64,000 nt of DNA from Saussurea involucrata (GCA_033807775.1 CM066326.1:93164873-93228872); one strand, 5' to 3'; counted from the first letter of the stretch, positions 47,001 to 56,073 are shown. Notes: generated by a model not told the origin, from the letters alone. Made by a program: numbers and translations.

Positions 47001-47008
47001 CGATGTGA
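32071..47008 (+). CDS. MED33: Mediator of RNA polymerase II transcription subunit 33 (REF4/RFR1 family)
   Basis: Plant Mediator tail subunit; in Arabidopsis MED33A/B (RFR1, REF4) restrain phenylpropanoid and lignin genes in the nucleus. Exons: 32071-32372, 33582-33692, 35199-35543, 36118-36437, 36776-36867, 36993-37317, 37822-38032, 39492-39606, 39691-39852, 40937-41609, 43416-43622, 45888-47008. Total 3984 nt, 1327 aa, against about 1309 in Arabidopsis. Diagnostic stretches span the protein: AVQLSSSLSSAGITLPS, LLDASLDDEGLLEL, FLGLWIAALRLVER, LDTSAYLWPGYVKG, GWSSLMKGSPLTPP, LLSPPVPPDYSGSESHL, LGHGFGSHCSGGI, GGLNLIQTLIKETLPSWF. Every intron phase closes and no stop interrupts, so the gene looks functional. 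Donors of introns 1 (GTTTCA), 6 (GTGCGT) and 10 (GTTCGT) and the intron 7 acceptor (TGGAAG) are non-optimal, so those borders rest on protein continuity. Introns hold most of the 15 kb and are full of MITEs. Whether it is the A or B copy cannot be told. Confidence 0.96.
32671..33254. mobile_element. hAT-type MITE in MED33 intron 1
   Basis: Ends CTAAGCAGT and ACTGCTTAG with a perfect 8-bp duplication TGTTGTGG (32663-32670, 33255-33262). Inside, a 31-bp unit containing GCAGAAAGTCGATGGAAGC is repeated at about 32880-32950. Confidence 0.85.
35658..36035. mobile_element. Truncated MITE in MED33 intron 3
   Basis: Shares TTCCACCCCCACCCCATGGAAC and AAACATCAAATACGTC-like text with the 17856-18212 element, but both termini are lost. 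Confidence 0.65.
36507..36734 (-). mobile_element. MITE of the GAGAAGTTGAGG family with 9-bp duplication, MED33 intron 4
   Basis: Ends GGCGAAGGATCGTGTGAG and CACCGGAACCCAACCC; flanked by a perfect TCATTTATA at 36498-36506 and 36735-36743. The subterminal GAGAAGTTGAGGTTA is repeated in inverse orientation at the other end. Confidence 0.88.
37431..37649 (+). mobile_element. MITE of the GAGAAGTTGAGG family, MED33 intron 6
   Basis: Starts GGGTTGGGTTCCGGTGAG and ends GATCCTTTGCC. Flanks are TA-rich; no clear duplication. Confidence 0.8.
38087..38245 (+). mobile_element. tRNA-derived SINE relic, MED33 intron 7
   Basis: Box B-like GGGTTCAAATC and a body with GCAAATGCAAGGGGAAGG, CTTCCCTCCCCAACCC and GAGCCTTGGTGCA match the layout of common plant SINEs. 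The box A side is degenerate. Confidence 0.65.
38550..38970. repeat. Purine/pyrimidine foldback, MED33 intron 7
   Basis: A GGAAAGGAAA-rich purine arm (about 38558-38705) faces a CCTTTCCTTTCC pyrimidine arm (about 38812-38970), probably the arms of a MITE. Confidence 0.7.
40053..40360. mobile_element. PIF/Tourist-type MITE, MED33 intron 9
   Basis: Ends GGGCCTGTTTGTTAGC and CAACATAACAACCCC with TAA on both sides (40050-40052, 40361-40363). Confidence 0.85.
40556..40885. mobile_element. Foldback MITE, MED33 intron 9
   Basis: AAATTACGGTTTTCGCCC at the left and GGGACGAAAACTTAATTTAC at the right are inverted, with inner GGTTTGTTGAAAATTGC also mirrored. Related copies: 44495-45000 and about 47155-47400. 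Confidence 0.7.
41634..41950. mobile_element. PIF-type MITE, MED33 intron 10
   Basis: Begins GGGGCTGTTTATTTT after TAA near 41631-41633 and ends AAGGAAACACTGCC before TAA (41939-41941). Related to about 23750-23993. A run of 16 C follows at about 42038-42053. Confidence 0.65.
42177..43194. mobile_element. PIF-type MITE nested in the Stowaway copy
   Basis: Ends GGTAGCGTTTGGTGTGC and CCCACCAAATGCAACC with TAA on both sides (42174-42176, 43195-43197). The Stowaway sequence is continuous when it is removed. Confidence 0.82.
42805..43027 (+). mobile_element. MITE of the GAGAAGTTGAGG family, third layer of the nest
   Basis: Starts GGGTTGGGTTTCGGTGAG and ends GATCCTTCGCCT, with a perfect 9-bp duplication AACTATGTA (42796-42804, 43028-43036). 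Confidence 0.88.
43658..44467. mobile_element. MITE with 9-bp direct repeat, MED33 intron 11
   Basis: Ends CTAGGGGTGTAAAC and GTTTACACCCC; flanked by TAGTGTCTA at 43649-43657 and 44468-44476. A second foldback (about 43910-44268, TGTAAACTTTTTTTTTCGTG arms) is nested inside. Confidence 0.78.
44495..45000. mobile_element. Foldback MITE with a nested MITE, MED33 intron 11
   Basis: Outer arms GGTTTGTTGAAAATTGC and AACCACAGGGA relate to 40556-40885. A GC-rich insert at about 44643-44935 has ends AGAGATGCAA and TTGTGCATCTCT. Confidence 0.65.
45006..45688. mobile_element. Stowaway-type MITE, split, MED33 intron 11
   Basis: Ends CTCCCTCTGTCCCAAAATAA and GAGACAGATGGAG with TA flanks. A TA-rich point inside it received the element at 45041-45470. 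A further Stowaway relic follows at about 45690-45840. Confidence 0.78.
45041..45470. mobile_element. TA-flanked MITE with TTCATATATGAAC repeats
   Basis: Ends GGGAGAGGTTCAAATGAG and CATTTGAACCTAAGGC, both next to TATATATA. The 430-bp body contains many TTCATATATGAA and TTCATATGTGAA units. Same family as 9888-10114. Confidence 0.8.
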
Positions 47009-47882
47009 TTCTATTTACGATTTTAGGGGGTAGTTTTGTAATTTGTACATACTTGTTTTGTCGTTAAAATCTTGTGAATCTTGACAAGTAACCTCAAAAG
47101 TGGAGAATGGAAGTCGTTACAGCAGTTGGTTAATATGGTGTATCTATGAGTGAACTACGGTTTTAGTTCCTATGGTTTGATAAAAATTACGACCTTCATC
47201 CTTGTGTTTTTGAAATTACGTTTTCTGTCCCTATTTTTCTAATTTATTGCTGTTTTTGTCCATAAAACTAACTCCATCAGTGATTCACCTTTTAAGTATA
47301 GGGACGAAAACAACAATTCTTTGCCATTTCCATTCCTTGTACTTACAGATAGAAGTTAGCCTCAATTACGAAACACCAATAAATTACAAATCATATATAA
47401 GGAGTTTTTTTAGTGTTTGGCAAATTTTGCTTATATATGTAAAATGACCAAAAAGGGCATTCTTCTAGTGTGTTTTGTGTAGGGGTTTAAAAAAGTTGGG
47501 GTAAAAAAAATGTAATTTGGATAAATAAGTTGATAATAAGAAGCAAATAGTTAGTATGGAGTAACTTATCAAAAAAAACTTATTTGCAGTGATGAAAAGT
47601 AATAAGCATTTTTGCTTTTTTCCAATCCAAACACTAAAAATAGCTTATTTGCGGTGAGGAAAAACTATAAACAAATAAGCAATCCTAAACACCCCCGTAA
47701 ACAAAAAGTTACGGATTTGGTTCATCTGTATGTATTTGTGGACCATGTTCGAAAACTTTTTGTTAAAATTTTTTGACCAAAAAGGAGAACGAATTGTGAA
47801 AGAGGAAGGGCTATTTCTGCCAATTTCTCCACAAGAAATATAAATTCGCAATCAGCAGTTGATAGGTTGTACCCCTAAAAAG
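47009..47882. other. MED33 3' flank and PAC upstream region
   Basis: 875 bp between the MED33 stop and PAC ATG. A foldback MITE relic (GGTTTTAGTTCCTATGG arms) lies at about 47155-47400, and a decayed PIF-type MITE with an end like CAATCCTAAACACCCCC near 47670-47695. The PAC promoter must lie here; no firm TATA box was fixed. Confidence 0.5.
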
Positions 47883-50800
47883 ATGCAGGCACAGGTGTTT
47901 GCGTTTGGGCTGCCGGTTCTTCCTCTCACTCCCACCTTCTCCTCAACTTCTTCAAATCTTTGTATACCCAAATGTCCATGTAAATCATCCATCTTTTCAA
48001 TATAATTTCTTCAATTTAATCTTTTTTTGCTTGAATATATGTAATTGTTTGCTTCCAGTTCTGTGTAGGAGCAAGAAGATAGAAGATGAACTCTTATCTG
48101 GCCTCCCTATAGAATATCATGATGATGTAAGTCAAATTCTCCAAATTTTTAGCTTATATTTGATGTTTTTTTTTTGGTATTTTCATAAGTGTGTAATTGT
48201 TATCTCATCTGGGGTTATAGCTGGAAGGTTTCATGTTTGCTGGTTTCTTGTAATTCGCCACAGTTTTTGTAACATTCTAGACCAACCGTACAAGATATTG
48301 TTAGCTTCACGTTTTTAAAACGCGTAGTGGAGGTATCAAGTCAAGACAATCTTTGTTTCCCACCCCAATCAATGTGGGATCTTAGAGCATCTCCAATGGA
48401 GGTTCTTACAAGAACCTCCTTTTTACACTTTTTGGTGCCACTTCGTTTCCAACTCATTAAATTGAAATTTTATATAAAAATCCACAATGGTAGTTCTTAT
48501 AAGAACCTCATTTTTGTGGGTCCCATATATTTATCAACATAAAAAACTATTATATATTTATAAATAAATATCAAGTATTTAAATTAAATACCAATAGAAA
48601 TAAAGAATATGTCACTTCACACCAAAAATCAAGGTAAGAACCAAGGTTCTTGTTTAATAACCTAGAGGAGGTTGGGTTCTAATAAGAACTCTCCACAATG
48701 GTAGTTCTTATAAGCCTGTACACTTTTTGCTTGTAAGAACCTTGTATTGGAGATGCTCTTACATTTTTAGCTTATTTTGATGAGTTTTTTGGTATTTCTT
48801 GTTTCTGTTATTTGGGGGTATAGCTAGAAGGTGTCATATGTGCTGATTTCTTGAAATTCACCACGATTTTAGCTAATTTTGCTTGGGTTTTTTTGTATTT
48901 CTGGTTTCTCTCATTTGGGGTTATAGCTAGAAGGTTTCATGTGTGCTGATTTCTTCAAATTAGTCACAATTTTTAGCTTATTTTGATGGTTTTTTTTGTA
49001 TTTCTTGTTTCTCTCATTTGGGGTTATAGCTTAGAAGTTTTCATATGTTCTGATTTCTTCAAATTTGCCAAAATTTTAGCCCATCTTTGATGGGGTTTTT
49101 TTGTATTTTTAGAAGTGCAAGTGTCCTCTCATGTGGGGTTATAGATAGAAGGTTTCATGTCTGCTGATATCTTCAAATTCACCCAATTTTAGCTTAAATT
49201 TTAGAACCAACGATTAGGAATTCCAAATATGAAAGAGAAAGCTAAAATCTTTGAGTGCTTTTAATCACATTATGAGGCCAATTACCCAATACCAGAAACT
49301 GAATTCGGAAGCACGGATTAATCTTGAAATTAATAAGTAGAAGGTCACCAAAGTTCATTCCTGGTTTACAGTTTAGGGTTTTTTGGGAAAAAGTGGGTTT
49401 ATGTTTTAGGGTTTAGTTTTTTTTTCAGGGTTAGCGGGGGTTTCCTAGCTAGCTTACGCAAACTGACTAATCCCCCGCGAAACCACGAATGGTCTGAATG
49501 TTGTCATTGCTGGTGAACCTCCATGGCCACAAGGGCTTTTGGCTGTGCCTGGATTCAAACCCGGGGAAGATGAGATTTCCACTACGTCCCATCTGAGCCT
49601 TAGGGGCTGTTTGTTTACCTCTTAATAGTTCCATTAAGAGGCAACCTCTGAATCGTTCAGAGGTGAATCTTGTTTGGCAAAAAAAAGTTTGCCTCTTAAT
49701 GGTTCCAAAACCCTCTTAATGATTTAGCATCTTGGGCCACCCTTAACCATTCAGCACCCTGATTTCATTCTAAACAAATACCAAACAACCATATTTCATT
49801 TTGCACTATATCATAAAAGCCTCTTAACCATTCTGACCTCTTAATCATTCTGCACTAAACCATTCAGCAACTGCCAAACAACCCCTTAGCAATGTGCCAC
49901 AAGGGTTTAGGGTCTAGTGTTCAAGGTTCAGGTTCTAGGGTTCAAGTTTTTAGGGTTTAGGGTTGAGGTAGTAGTAACTAGAGTAGTATTCCAAATGGTC
50001 TTTTTGGGAGGTTTGATCTTGTTGATGTGTTGTTTTAGGAATGGCAAGCCCGGCAGCGAGAAAAGACGAAAGAGTTGGAGCTATTACGACAAGAAGAAGA
50101 CGAGGAAGAGGACAGAAAAGTTGATGAGTATCGTGAAATCGGCATGCTGTTGAAGGATTATCCTCAAGAAGAGGTTTTTAAAGCGAAGAAATTGGTGTCC
50201 AGTTTTATCAAATCTGCCGAAGAAATCGAAGAGGTAATCATTTGCTACAAAATATTAGGATTTATTTCTCTGAACCTTTCCTCTTCTGTTCATGTAACAA
50301 AATATTTGACCTCAAGTTAGTAGAATGAAAACTATCCCATATTTAAAACTTGGAGATATTTAGGTATAGGGCCAGGTTCAGGGGGAAAACCGCAAAAAGA
50401 TGGAAAACCAAGGAACACCCTTGTAACCATTAATTTGTGCGGTATGCACATGTGTATACAAATAATGTGCAGGTAGTTTTTTCAGTATGCACGTGTGCAT
50501 AGAAACTAGGAAACATCTTCAAGTACTTGTATGCACATGTGCATACCGTACAAATGAACACTTTTTAAGATGTTCCTCAGTTTTTCATATTTTTTTGGGG
50601 GTTTTCCTCTTAACCTCACTCTTTAGGTATATAACCTTAAATGAGATTTTAATTAAATTCATTTTCTTATGATGGTGTTGGAGTCCGACATCTACTATTT
50701 CTCCACAATATATGTTGGAACCTCTGTTCTCTCCTAAGGGCTCTTTTGGAGAGTAATCTAATGGGATTTCACATATCCTCACAACGTGTAGAGTTAGCGT

Positions 50801-52899
50801 TGTCCTAAAATTACCGGTGGACTTAAAGCGATCCTAAAGATATCACCTTTTTCTAAGAAAGACTTGGGATATTGTGGCGAAACCCCAATTAGGGTCTGTT
50901 TGTTAGCAACTTAATAAGCTTAATGAGGCAGTGGCTTACTGATATAGAAAGTGGCTTATTCAAAAAAAAAATTCATACCTGCCCCTCCCAAAAAAAAACA
51001 CGCTCCTTCCATCTATGAAAAAACCCTCCCAAACAAAACCTTCTCAATCTATACAGACGTATTAATCCAGACAGACAACTTTATCAACTGGTTTTGTTAA
51101 TGCTCCTCTGTTTTCTTACGGTTTAAACCCGTAAAAAAGACGTATGCAAACCTCTTTTTATGCGTTTTCGGAAAATATTTCTTATGATAAAAGTTTTCTG
51201 CCTTTTCTTGTTTACAGAAAATCGAGGAAGCTGCCGAGAAAGGTGAATTGAATGAACTTGTTCTCATGGTCATCTGGACTCGTCTTGATCTTGCTCGCCG
51301 TGATGTATGCTACCTTATCAATATCTTCCATTTTACTCCCTCCATCCCAAAATAACAGTTCACATTTTTATTTTAAAATATATAGGTCCTCACTTTCAAA
51401 AGTATGTGTGTGCTTTCCAATTCTACCCTTAGTTACGAGATGTATAAGATCATTACTCCATCTATTATTAAGGGTAAAATTGTCATGTAGTGAATTAAAA
51501 AGCGAATAAGATCATTCTTGCAAGAGCTTTTACGGTTGTTTGGATCTAATTAGTAATTAGACCTCGAATTTATACCGATTTCCTCGATTTTTCAGGAAGA
51601 AAAAGATGCAATTCGAAGTCTAGATCTTTTATACAGACGAGTTGAGGTATGCTGTGTTCATCACCCAAAAACTCGTATAGATTTATGTTCGGATGTGGCA
51701 AAGTTTTTTGTACTGCGTTTGGTATGCTGACGGGACTGGACTGGACTGAACGAACGAGAGTGAGATAGACTGGTAAAAGAATTGTGGAAGGTTTTAGGGT
51801 TTTAATTTGACATAGGTAGTTTAGTAATTTACCAAGCTTGTCCAGTTTCCCCGACTTTTGTTCCACCTATTTTCGCCAGACAGAAAAAATGCATGTTTGT
51901 CCCACTTTGTCCTCTCAGTCTAACTTAATGAGCTTAATGGGACTCCTAGCTTATTCGGTCAGCTATACATGACTATTTGCTAGTGTCTTAATGATATAGA
52001 AAGTGGCTTATTCAGTAAACTTCTAGGCAGGACTTTATGCAGTAAGCCCTGCCCCTCCCAATTAAAAAACACGCTCCTTCCATCTATGAAAAAACCCTCT
52101 CACACAAAACCTTTCCAATCTATTTAGACAGATTAATACAGACTACTTTATCCATACAGGACTTAATGGAATACCAACCAAACAACCCCTAATTGTCACA
52201 CCAAACGTGGGACAACAGGTTTTTGTTCTGTCTTGTTCTGCATACCAAAAGCACCCAGTTGAACGGTCTCCTTTATTTCAGACAGAAATCTTGAAGAAGC
52301 AAGCTAGTCCGGCCATGAGACTACTTAACGAGCTTTTAATCATGCACGATGGATTTGACGATGAAGGGTGGCTCAAGGCTTGTCAAAAACGCATGATCAA
52401 AACTTTCCCACGAGAAGATCCGTTCAGTCTCTTGGTGCCCGCAGGGTTCGATCTTGATAAGGTACATCCAAAGTTGTCACATAGAAATATCCGTATTAGT
52501 TCACAAGTTGGGATTCTTAACGGAAAAGACTGTTCTACCCTTTGGGATAAAGGTGGATAGAGGTCAGCTCTACATACATCCCATCTCACTGTGGGATATA
52601 CTGAGATCGTTTTGTTTAGTTTTTAAATATCCGTATTAGTTTACAAGTTGGGGTCTTCACGGAAACAACTGTTCTGGGATATAGGTCAACTCTGCATACA
52701 TCCCAACGTGGACCCCACTAACGGTGGGATATATTGGTCTCATTTTTTTGGTTTTTAAACATCCGAATGATTTCTTCACGGAAACAGTTCTACTCCATGT
52801 GGTAGAGGTCAGATATGCATACATCCCACCCCTCCGGGTGGGATATATGGGCTCGTTTGGTTTGGTTTTGAATATCTGTATCAGACATGACATAATATT

Positions 52900-52951
<52 letters not shown>

Positions 52952-53192
52952 TCAGCACCATGGGCCGCTAGTTAGACCGGCAATGGAAGCGGACGATATT
53001 CTTTTAAGGATCGATTTTATAAGAGAGGTGGACGAGTTGCTTAAAGAAGTTGGAAGTCCGGAAAATGAAGGATCGATGGTCGAAGCATTTGATCCTGAAT
53101 CTGTTGCAAATAGGTTGAAACAACAGGAGAAGAAGAAGGTGGTTCGCCAAGTTGCAGCTCTTTTGGATCTTGCCATTAAATTGAGATGGTAG
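47883..53192 (+). CDS. PAC: PALE CRESS (PAC), chloroplast
   Basis: Plastid protein needed for chloroplast development; Arabidopsis PAC acts in plastid RNA and ribosome biogenesis and its loss gives pale seedlings. Exons: 47883-47979, 48059-48126, 50039-50233, 51218-51304, 51596-51646, 52282-52461, 52956-53192; 915 nt, 304 aa (Arabidopsis about 313). The first 35 residues are rich in Ser, Thr and Pro with few acids, a transit peptide. Conserved blocks: EYHDDEWQARQREKTKEL, a Glu-rich coiled segment, EEAAEKGELNELVLMVIWTR, EKDAIRSLDLLYRRVETEIL, KQASPAMRLLNELLIMHDGF, FPREDPFSLL, and the C-terminal DLAIKLRW. All introns are GT-AG with closing phases. Exon 2 starts at 48059, which alone joins the frame. 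Intron 2 (1.9 kb) has a minisatellite and MITE; intron 6 has repeats and a TA microsatellite ending 8 bases before the acceptor. Confidence 0.97.
48127..49210 (+). repeat. Minisatellite in PAC intron 2, unit about 100-115 bp
   Basis: About five imperfect units with GGGGTTATAGCTAGAAGG, TTTCATGTGTGCTGATTTCT and a T-rich stretch: the first at about 48150-48280, the others at about 48770-49200. A MITE at 48385-48758 separates them. Confidence 0.85.
48385..48758. mobile_element. PIF/Tourist-type MITE in the PAC minisatellite
   Basis: Ends GAGCATCTCCAATGGAGG and TGTATTGGAGATGCTC with TTA on both sides (48382-48384, 48759-48761). Confidence 0.88.
49417..49901 (-). mobile_element. tRNA-derived SINE in PAC intron 2, split by a MITE
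   Basis: On the - strand: box B GGTTTGAATCC near 49555, a 3' end with GGGATTAGTCAGTTTGCG, and a short tail; flanked by AGGGTTTAG at 49408-49416 and 49902-49910. The box A region (TGGCACATTGCTAAGG once joined) is interrupted at 49603-49885. Confidence 0.85.
49603..49885. mobile_element. PIF/Tourist-type MITE inside the SINE
   Basis: Ends GGGGCTGTTTGTTTACC and CTGCCAAACAACCCC with TTA on both sides (49600-49602, 49886-49888). The inner sequence has repeated CTCTTAATGGTTC motifs. Confidence 0.9.
50234..51217 (+). other. PAC intron 3
   Basis: A foldback at about 50368-50600 contains repeated TGCACATGTGCATA motifs and mirrored GGAAAACC ends. A PIF-type MITE relic spans about 50893-51100. Nothing else is seen. 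Confidence 0.5.
51714..52257. mobile_element. MITE in PAC intron 5, split by a nested MITE
   Basis: Left end CTGCGTTTGGTATGCTGAC and right end CTGCATACCAAAAGCACCC belong to the GTGCGTTTGGT family. The nested element at 51920-52192 has TAA on both sides and family ends (CTTAATGAGCTTAATGGG, AACCAAACAACCCC). Confidence 0.75.
52500..52880 (+). repeat. Three diverged tandem units in PAC intron 6
   Basis: Units of about 110-125 bp each contain ACGGAAACA, a GAGGTCAG-like stretch, CATACATCCCA and GGTGGGATATA. They resemble the SINE-tail sequence found elsewhere in the window. Confidence 0.75.
52902..52947. repeat. TA microsatellite before PAC exon 7 acceptor
   Basis: About 23 TA units end 8 bases before the exon 7 start at 52956 (TATTGTTTCAG). 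Confidence 0.95.
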
Positions 53193-53282
53193 TTTCATAT
53201 GTGCTGGTCAATACTAGTGTTACTAAATAGATTAAAAAAAAAAACTCAAAAGTGGTTTTTTTGTTTTGTATTTTATATATAG

Positions 53283-53462
53283 AGAGTGATTTGGGATCAG
53301 GTGAGACCACATAAATTACATTGTGAAGGGTACCTTTACAGTGTTTTCCTATGAAGATTCGGTATCTTTTTGTACCTTCATAATATTTTGTTGTGAAGTT
53401 TTGAGTGTTTTTTGTGCTTTCGTAAGTCTCACAAAAACATGTGGTCTAATGTGAACCTCAAT
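53283..53462. mobile_element. TA-flanked MITE downstream of PAC
   Basis: Between TATATATA runs; arms GGTGAGACCACA and TGTGGTCTAATGTGAACC are inverted. Confidence 0.55.
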
Positions 53463-53501
53463 ATATATAGAGCTTAATTATTTGAGAACTCCGTATATTG
53501 T

Positions 53502-53692
53502 AACCACAAGAGTTGTAGCGTACTGGTTAAGGTCCTGGGGATGTGGTGGAATATCCCATCTGTCCAGGGTTCTAATCCAGGCGTACACAACAATTGTGGC
53601 CAATGAGAGGTTTAATCAGGGCTGATGTCTTACAGTCATAATTTGCCAAGGGATTAGTCTAGGCATAGCCTAGAACACCCTTTCCTAAAAAA
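53502..53692 (+). mobile_element. Young tRNA-derived SINE with 15-bp target duplication
   Basis: Box A (TAGCGTACTGGTTAAGG) and box B (GGTTCTAATCC) are well kept, with an A-tail at the 3' end. The duplication AACTCCGTATATTGT is perfect at 53487-53501 and 53693-53707. Same family as 5948-6145. Confidence 0.93.
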
Positions 53693-53707
53693 AACTCCGT
53701 ATATTGT

Positions 53708-54332
53708 GATAATCATGAGGTATTGTTTCACATTTTTTTCTCAGGCTAAATGTATTGATGAACATATATTTGTTTCACAATGTGTTTGATTCACATGTAT
53801 ATGGTTCACAATGTGAAATTCTCTTACATGTAACTTTTGTTTCACAAACAAGCTAAAAACGTTTACATTATGAAACAAATATATGTTAATCGATATTTTA
53901 AATCTAGTCTTAGATAAAAATAGATCATATACAATAGTACATGATATACTAGTTCTTAAGATTATCTCAATTTCATAAACTCTCAAATGAAAGTATATAT
54001 GTTTTATATTTTATATATATATATATATATAGGGTAAGCATTTGAGACCATGAAAACTAGTATATCATTTGCAATTTCACATGAGGTTTTTTTTCTTCAT
54101 TTGAGGTTGGAATTGAGGTTATTTATTTTGCGTGTTTGTGAAACATAAAATACACATAAAATACACATCTTTTCAAATGGTTTCCAATTTTAGCTTACCA
54201 TTTTTGTTGGAGGCAACTAAACTTGGGGAAATATTACTTCTTCCGTCCCAAAACAATCTTCTGCGATTCTATTTAATTTATCTCAAAATAAGTATTATTG
54301 AATTTTAGAAGTAAGTGAGTATATTTCAAAAT
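53708..54332. other. Intergenic between PAC and the pararetrovirus
   Basis: AT-rich foldback relics, a TA run at about 54013-54031, and a Stowaway-type fragment (CTTCTTCCGTCCCAAAACAA) from about 54236 that is cut off at 54332 by the viral sequence. Confidence 0.5.
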
Positions 54333-54643
54333 ATTAAGAACAAAGAGAGAAAGTAGAGAGAATTATAGAAAGATGAGTTTATTTCTTTCAAGGGATATCT
54401 TATAAGTGATGGGAAGCCTTCCTTTTATAGGCAAGGAAAATGCATACTTACATAAGCATGACATAAGCCATGCATCACAACTAATAATGCAAAGTGAGGT
54501 AAACACTTACATCACTTGAAAGTGACAAGTTACTTCCTTTATACAAACATTTATTTAAAAGGAAATACTGAAAAGTAAATACGGAAAGTAAATACTGGAT
54601 AGGAAATAATAATTATTAAGACAACGCTTAAATAATTATTAAG
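54333..54643 (-). repeat. Terminal repeat of the pararetrovirus, left copy
   Basis: Direct repeat of 60268-60572 with few differences. It includes a TATA box (- strand CCTATAAAAGGAAGG, 54417-54431) and a poly(A) signal AATAAA (- strand, 54378-54383). Confidence 0.92.
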
Positions 54644-54680
54644 ACGATGGCGGGGTTGATTCTTGGATCTTGGGATACTA

Positions 54681-55560
54681 TCACCAGCGTGAGTCTGGGT
54701 GAGACGGGTCGTCTTCATATGGATCGTAGTCATTATCATCTCCAAGATAATAGTAGCTATCTGGGTCATCATCCAGATCGAAATCATCATCAGAGGAGTC
54801 AATATTTTTTGCAAGATGAGTACGGAACCATTGACAGAGTGTCTCTTCCCATAAGACTATATCAGGGTGTGCTTCTGGCCATTTTTCTTTTCCTTCTATG
54901 ACTGCAACGGGGACAGACTCAAGGATAACACGATTTGCGTTTATCAGTGCATGTCGTAATTCCAGTAACTGTTGAGCATGGCGTAATTCAAACGTTCTGT
55001 TGGAGGGGTTGATATCATGCCAGGTATGAATAAACGACGTAGGGAAGTGGTAAATCATGGATTGTTCACCACCAACAGCTGCGGCAGGCAAGAAAGAACA
55101 GGGCCTTTTGAAGAAGATCACCACGTAAGTTTTTTGGCTTATGTGTAATTTTTGGACCCATTGATGTGCTGGGAGGAACCACTGGAAGAGGGTAAACAGG
55201 TGTTAGACTCTTTGGGAACATGCTCAAACTGGCACTGAAACAGGTAAGTGAACAGTTTGCAAGCATTGAAGGTGATGGCAATAGTGTGGGTTTCAAAGAG
55301 ATACCAGAAGAAGCATAGTGCTTCTTTGGGTAATCTGAACAGATCATGGATGTGGAAGATGTTAAGAAAGGGGTAATCTGGGTGGATCCTGTGGTTTCTT
55401 AGAAAGGGACCATGTTTGGCAAGGAGGATGTTATAGAACACTTTCCAATTCAGTACTGACCTTTGAGCCAGGGTTAGGTCAACAATGATCTCTGTTATCT
55501 CTGCGGGACAATGCTGAGTGGCATCTTGGGGAGTGGAGGAACTAGGATTGGCTTTATCCA
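54681..55560 (-). pseudogene. Viral ORF2 of unit A, unknown function, frame-broken
   Basis: A second viral protein downstream of RNase H. Its first part is in the frame ending at 55139 (from an internal ATG near 55560), its second in the frame 55124-54681, so a stop or frameshift splits it at about 55130. It has a conserved block around LPKEALCFFWYLFE, hydrophobic and aromatic, and ends in a strongly acidic Asp-rich tail (SSDDDFDLDDD). The same protein is seen in the second unit at 61950-62470. No known enzyme motif is seen. Confidence 0.7.
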
Positions 55561-56070
55561 TAGTGAAAACTAAGGGAATTACCGTATGTTGTTGGATGCT
55601 AGGATCACTGCATTTATAGTGCTTTGGTTTCGACAGAAGAAATGCGAGACTATTTTCTGACCCTTTGATGTGTTTCACTGTAAACTTCCACTGTAAGAAC
55701 CAATCAGTCCACCTCAAAAGTTGTGCTTCTGGGAGCATCTTTCTTTTGGATTGGAGCATGCGTGGAAATCGTGTCCGATAAGATGGAATTGGAATCTTTC
55801 AATTCCTTTTTTGGCAGCAAGGACCTTTTTGAACGTGGAGTGGTAGTGTTGCTCAGATTCTGTGAACGTGCCACTTTTGTAGCCACATATTGTTCTGGCA
55901 CCGCTTTTGTCTTCTACCAGTAGTACTGCTCCCCAGTACTCATCACTTGCGTCAGTCTGGAGTATCCTTTTGTCAGTTTCTGTAGGAATCTTTAAAGGCG
56001 GCATCACATCAGCAAGTTGCTCTGTTGTTTTTATTGCTTCGGTCTGTTTTTTGGTTAGGAATTCCGGGTG
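55561..56070 (-). pseudogene. Viral RNase H remnant, frameshifted
   Basis: The frame 56007-55714 begins with the RNase H motif TDASDEYWGAVL; a second overlapping frame from 55759 carries its C-terminal part (LLRWTDWFLQWKFTVKHIKG). They overlap in different frames, so a frameshift separates them. In the family this domain degrades the RNA strand during reverse transcription. The preceding RT is absent. Confidence 0.82.
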
Positions 56071-56073
56071 ATT

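Noticed and set aside
52899..52955. ATG and Tyr/Ile stretch before PAC exon 7
   Set aside because: Translation of the TA microsatellite in the intron; the exon starts at 52956.
53502..53592. Functional tRNA gene
   Set aside because: Boxes A and B are present but the cloverleaf is not complete and an A-tailed body with target duplication follows; it is a SINE.
54333..54643. Terminal direct repeats as LTRs of a Ty3/gypsy element
   Set aside because: No integrase, a movement-protein region, and a primer site that lies within the unit rather than just inside an LTR end; the repeats lack TG..CA borders. Fits a pararetrovirus.
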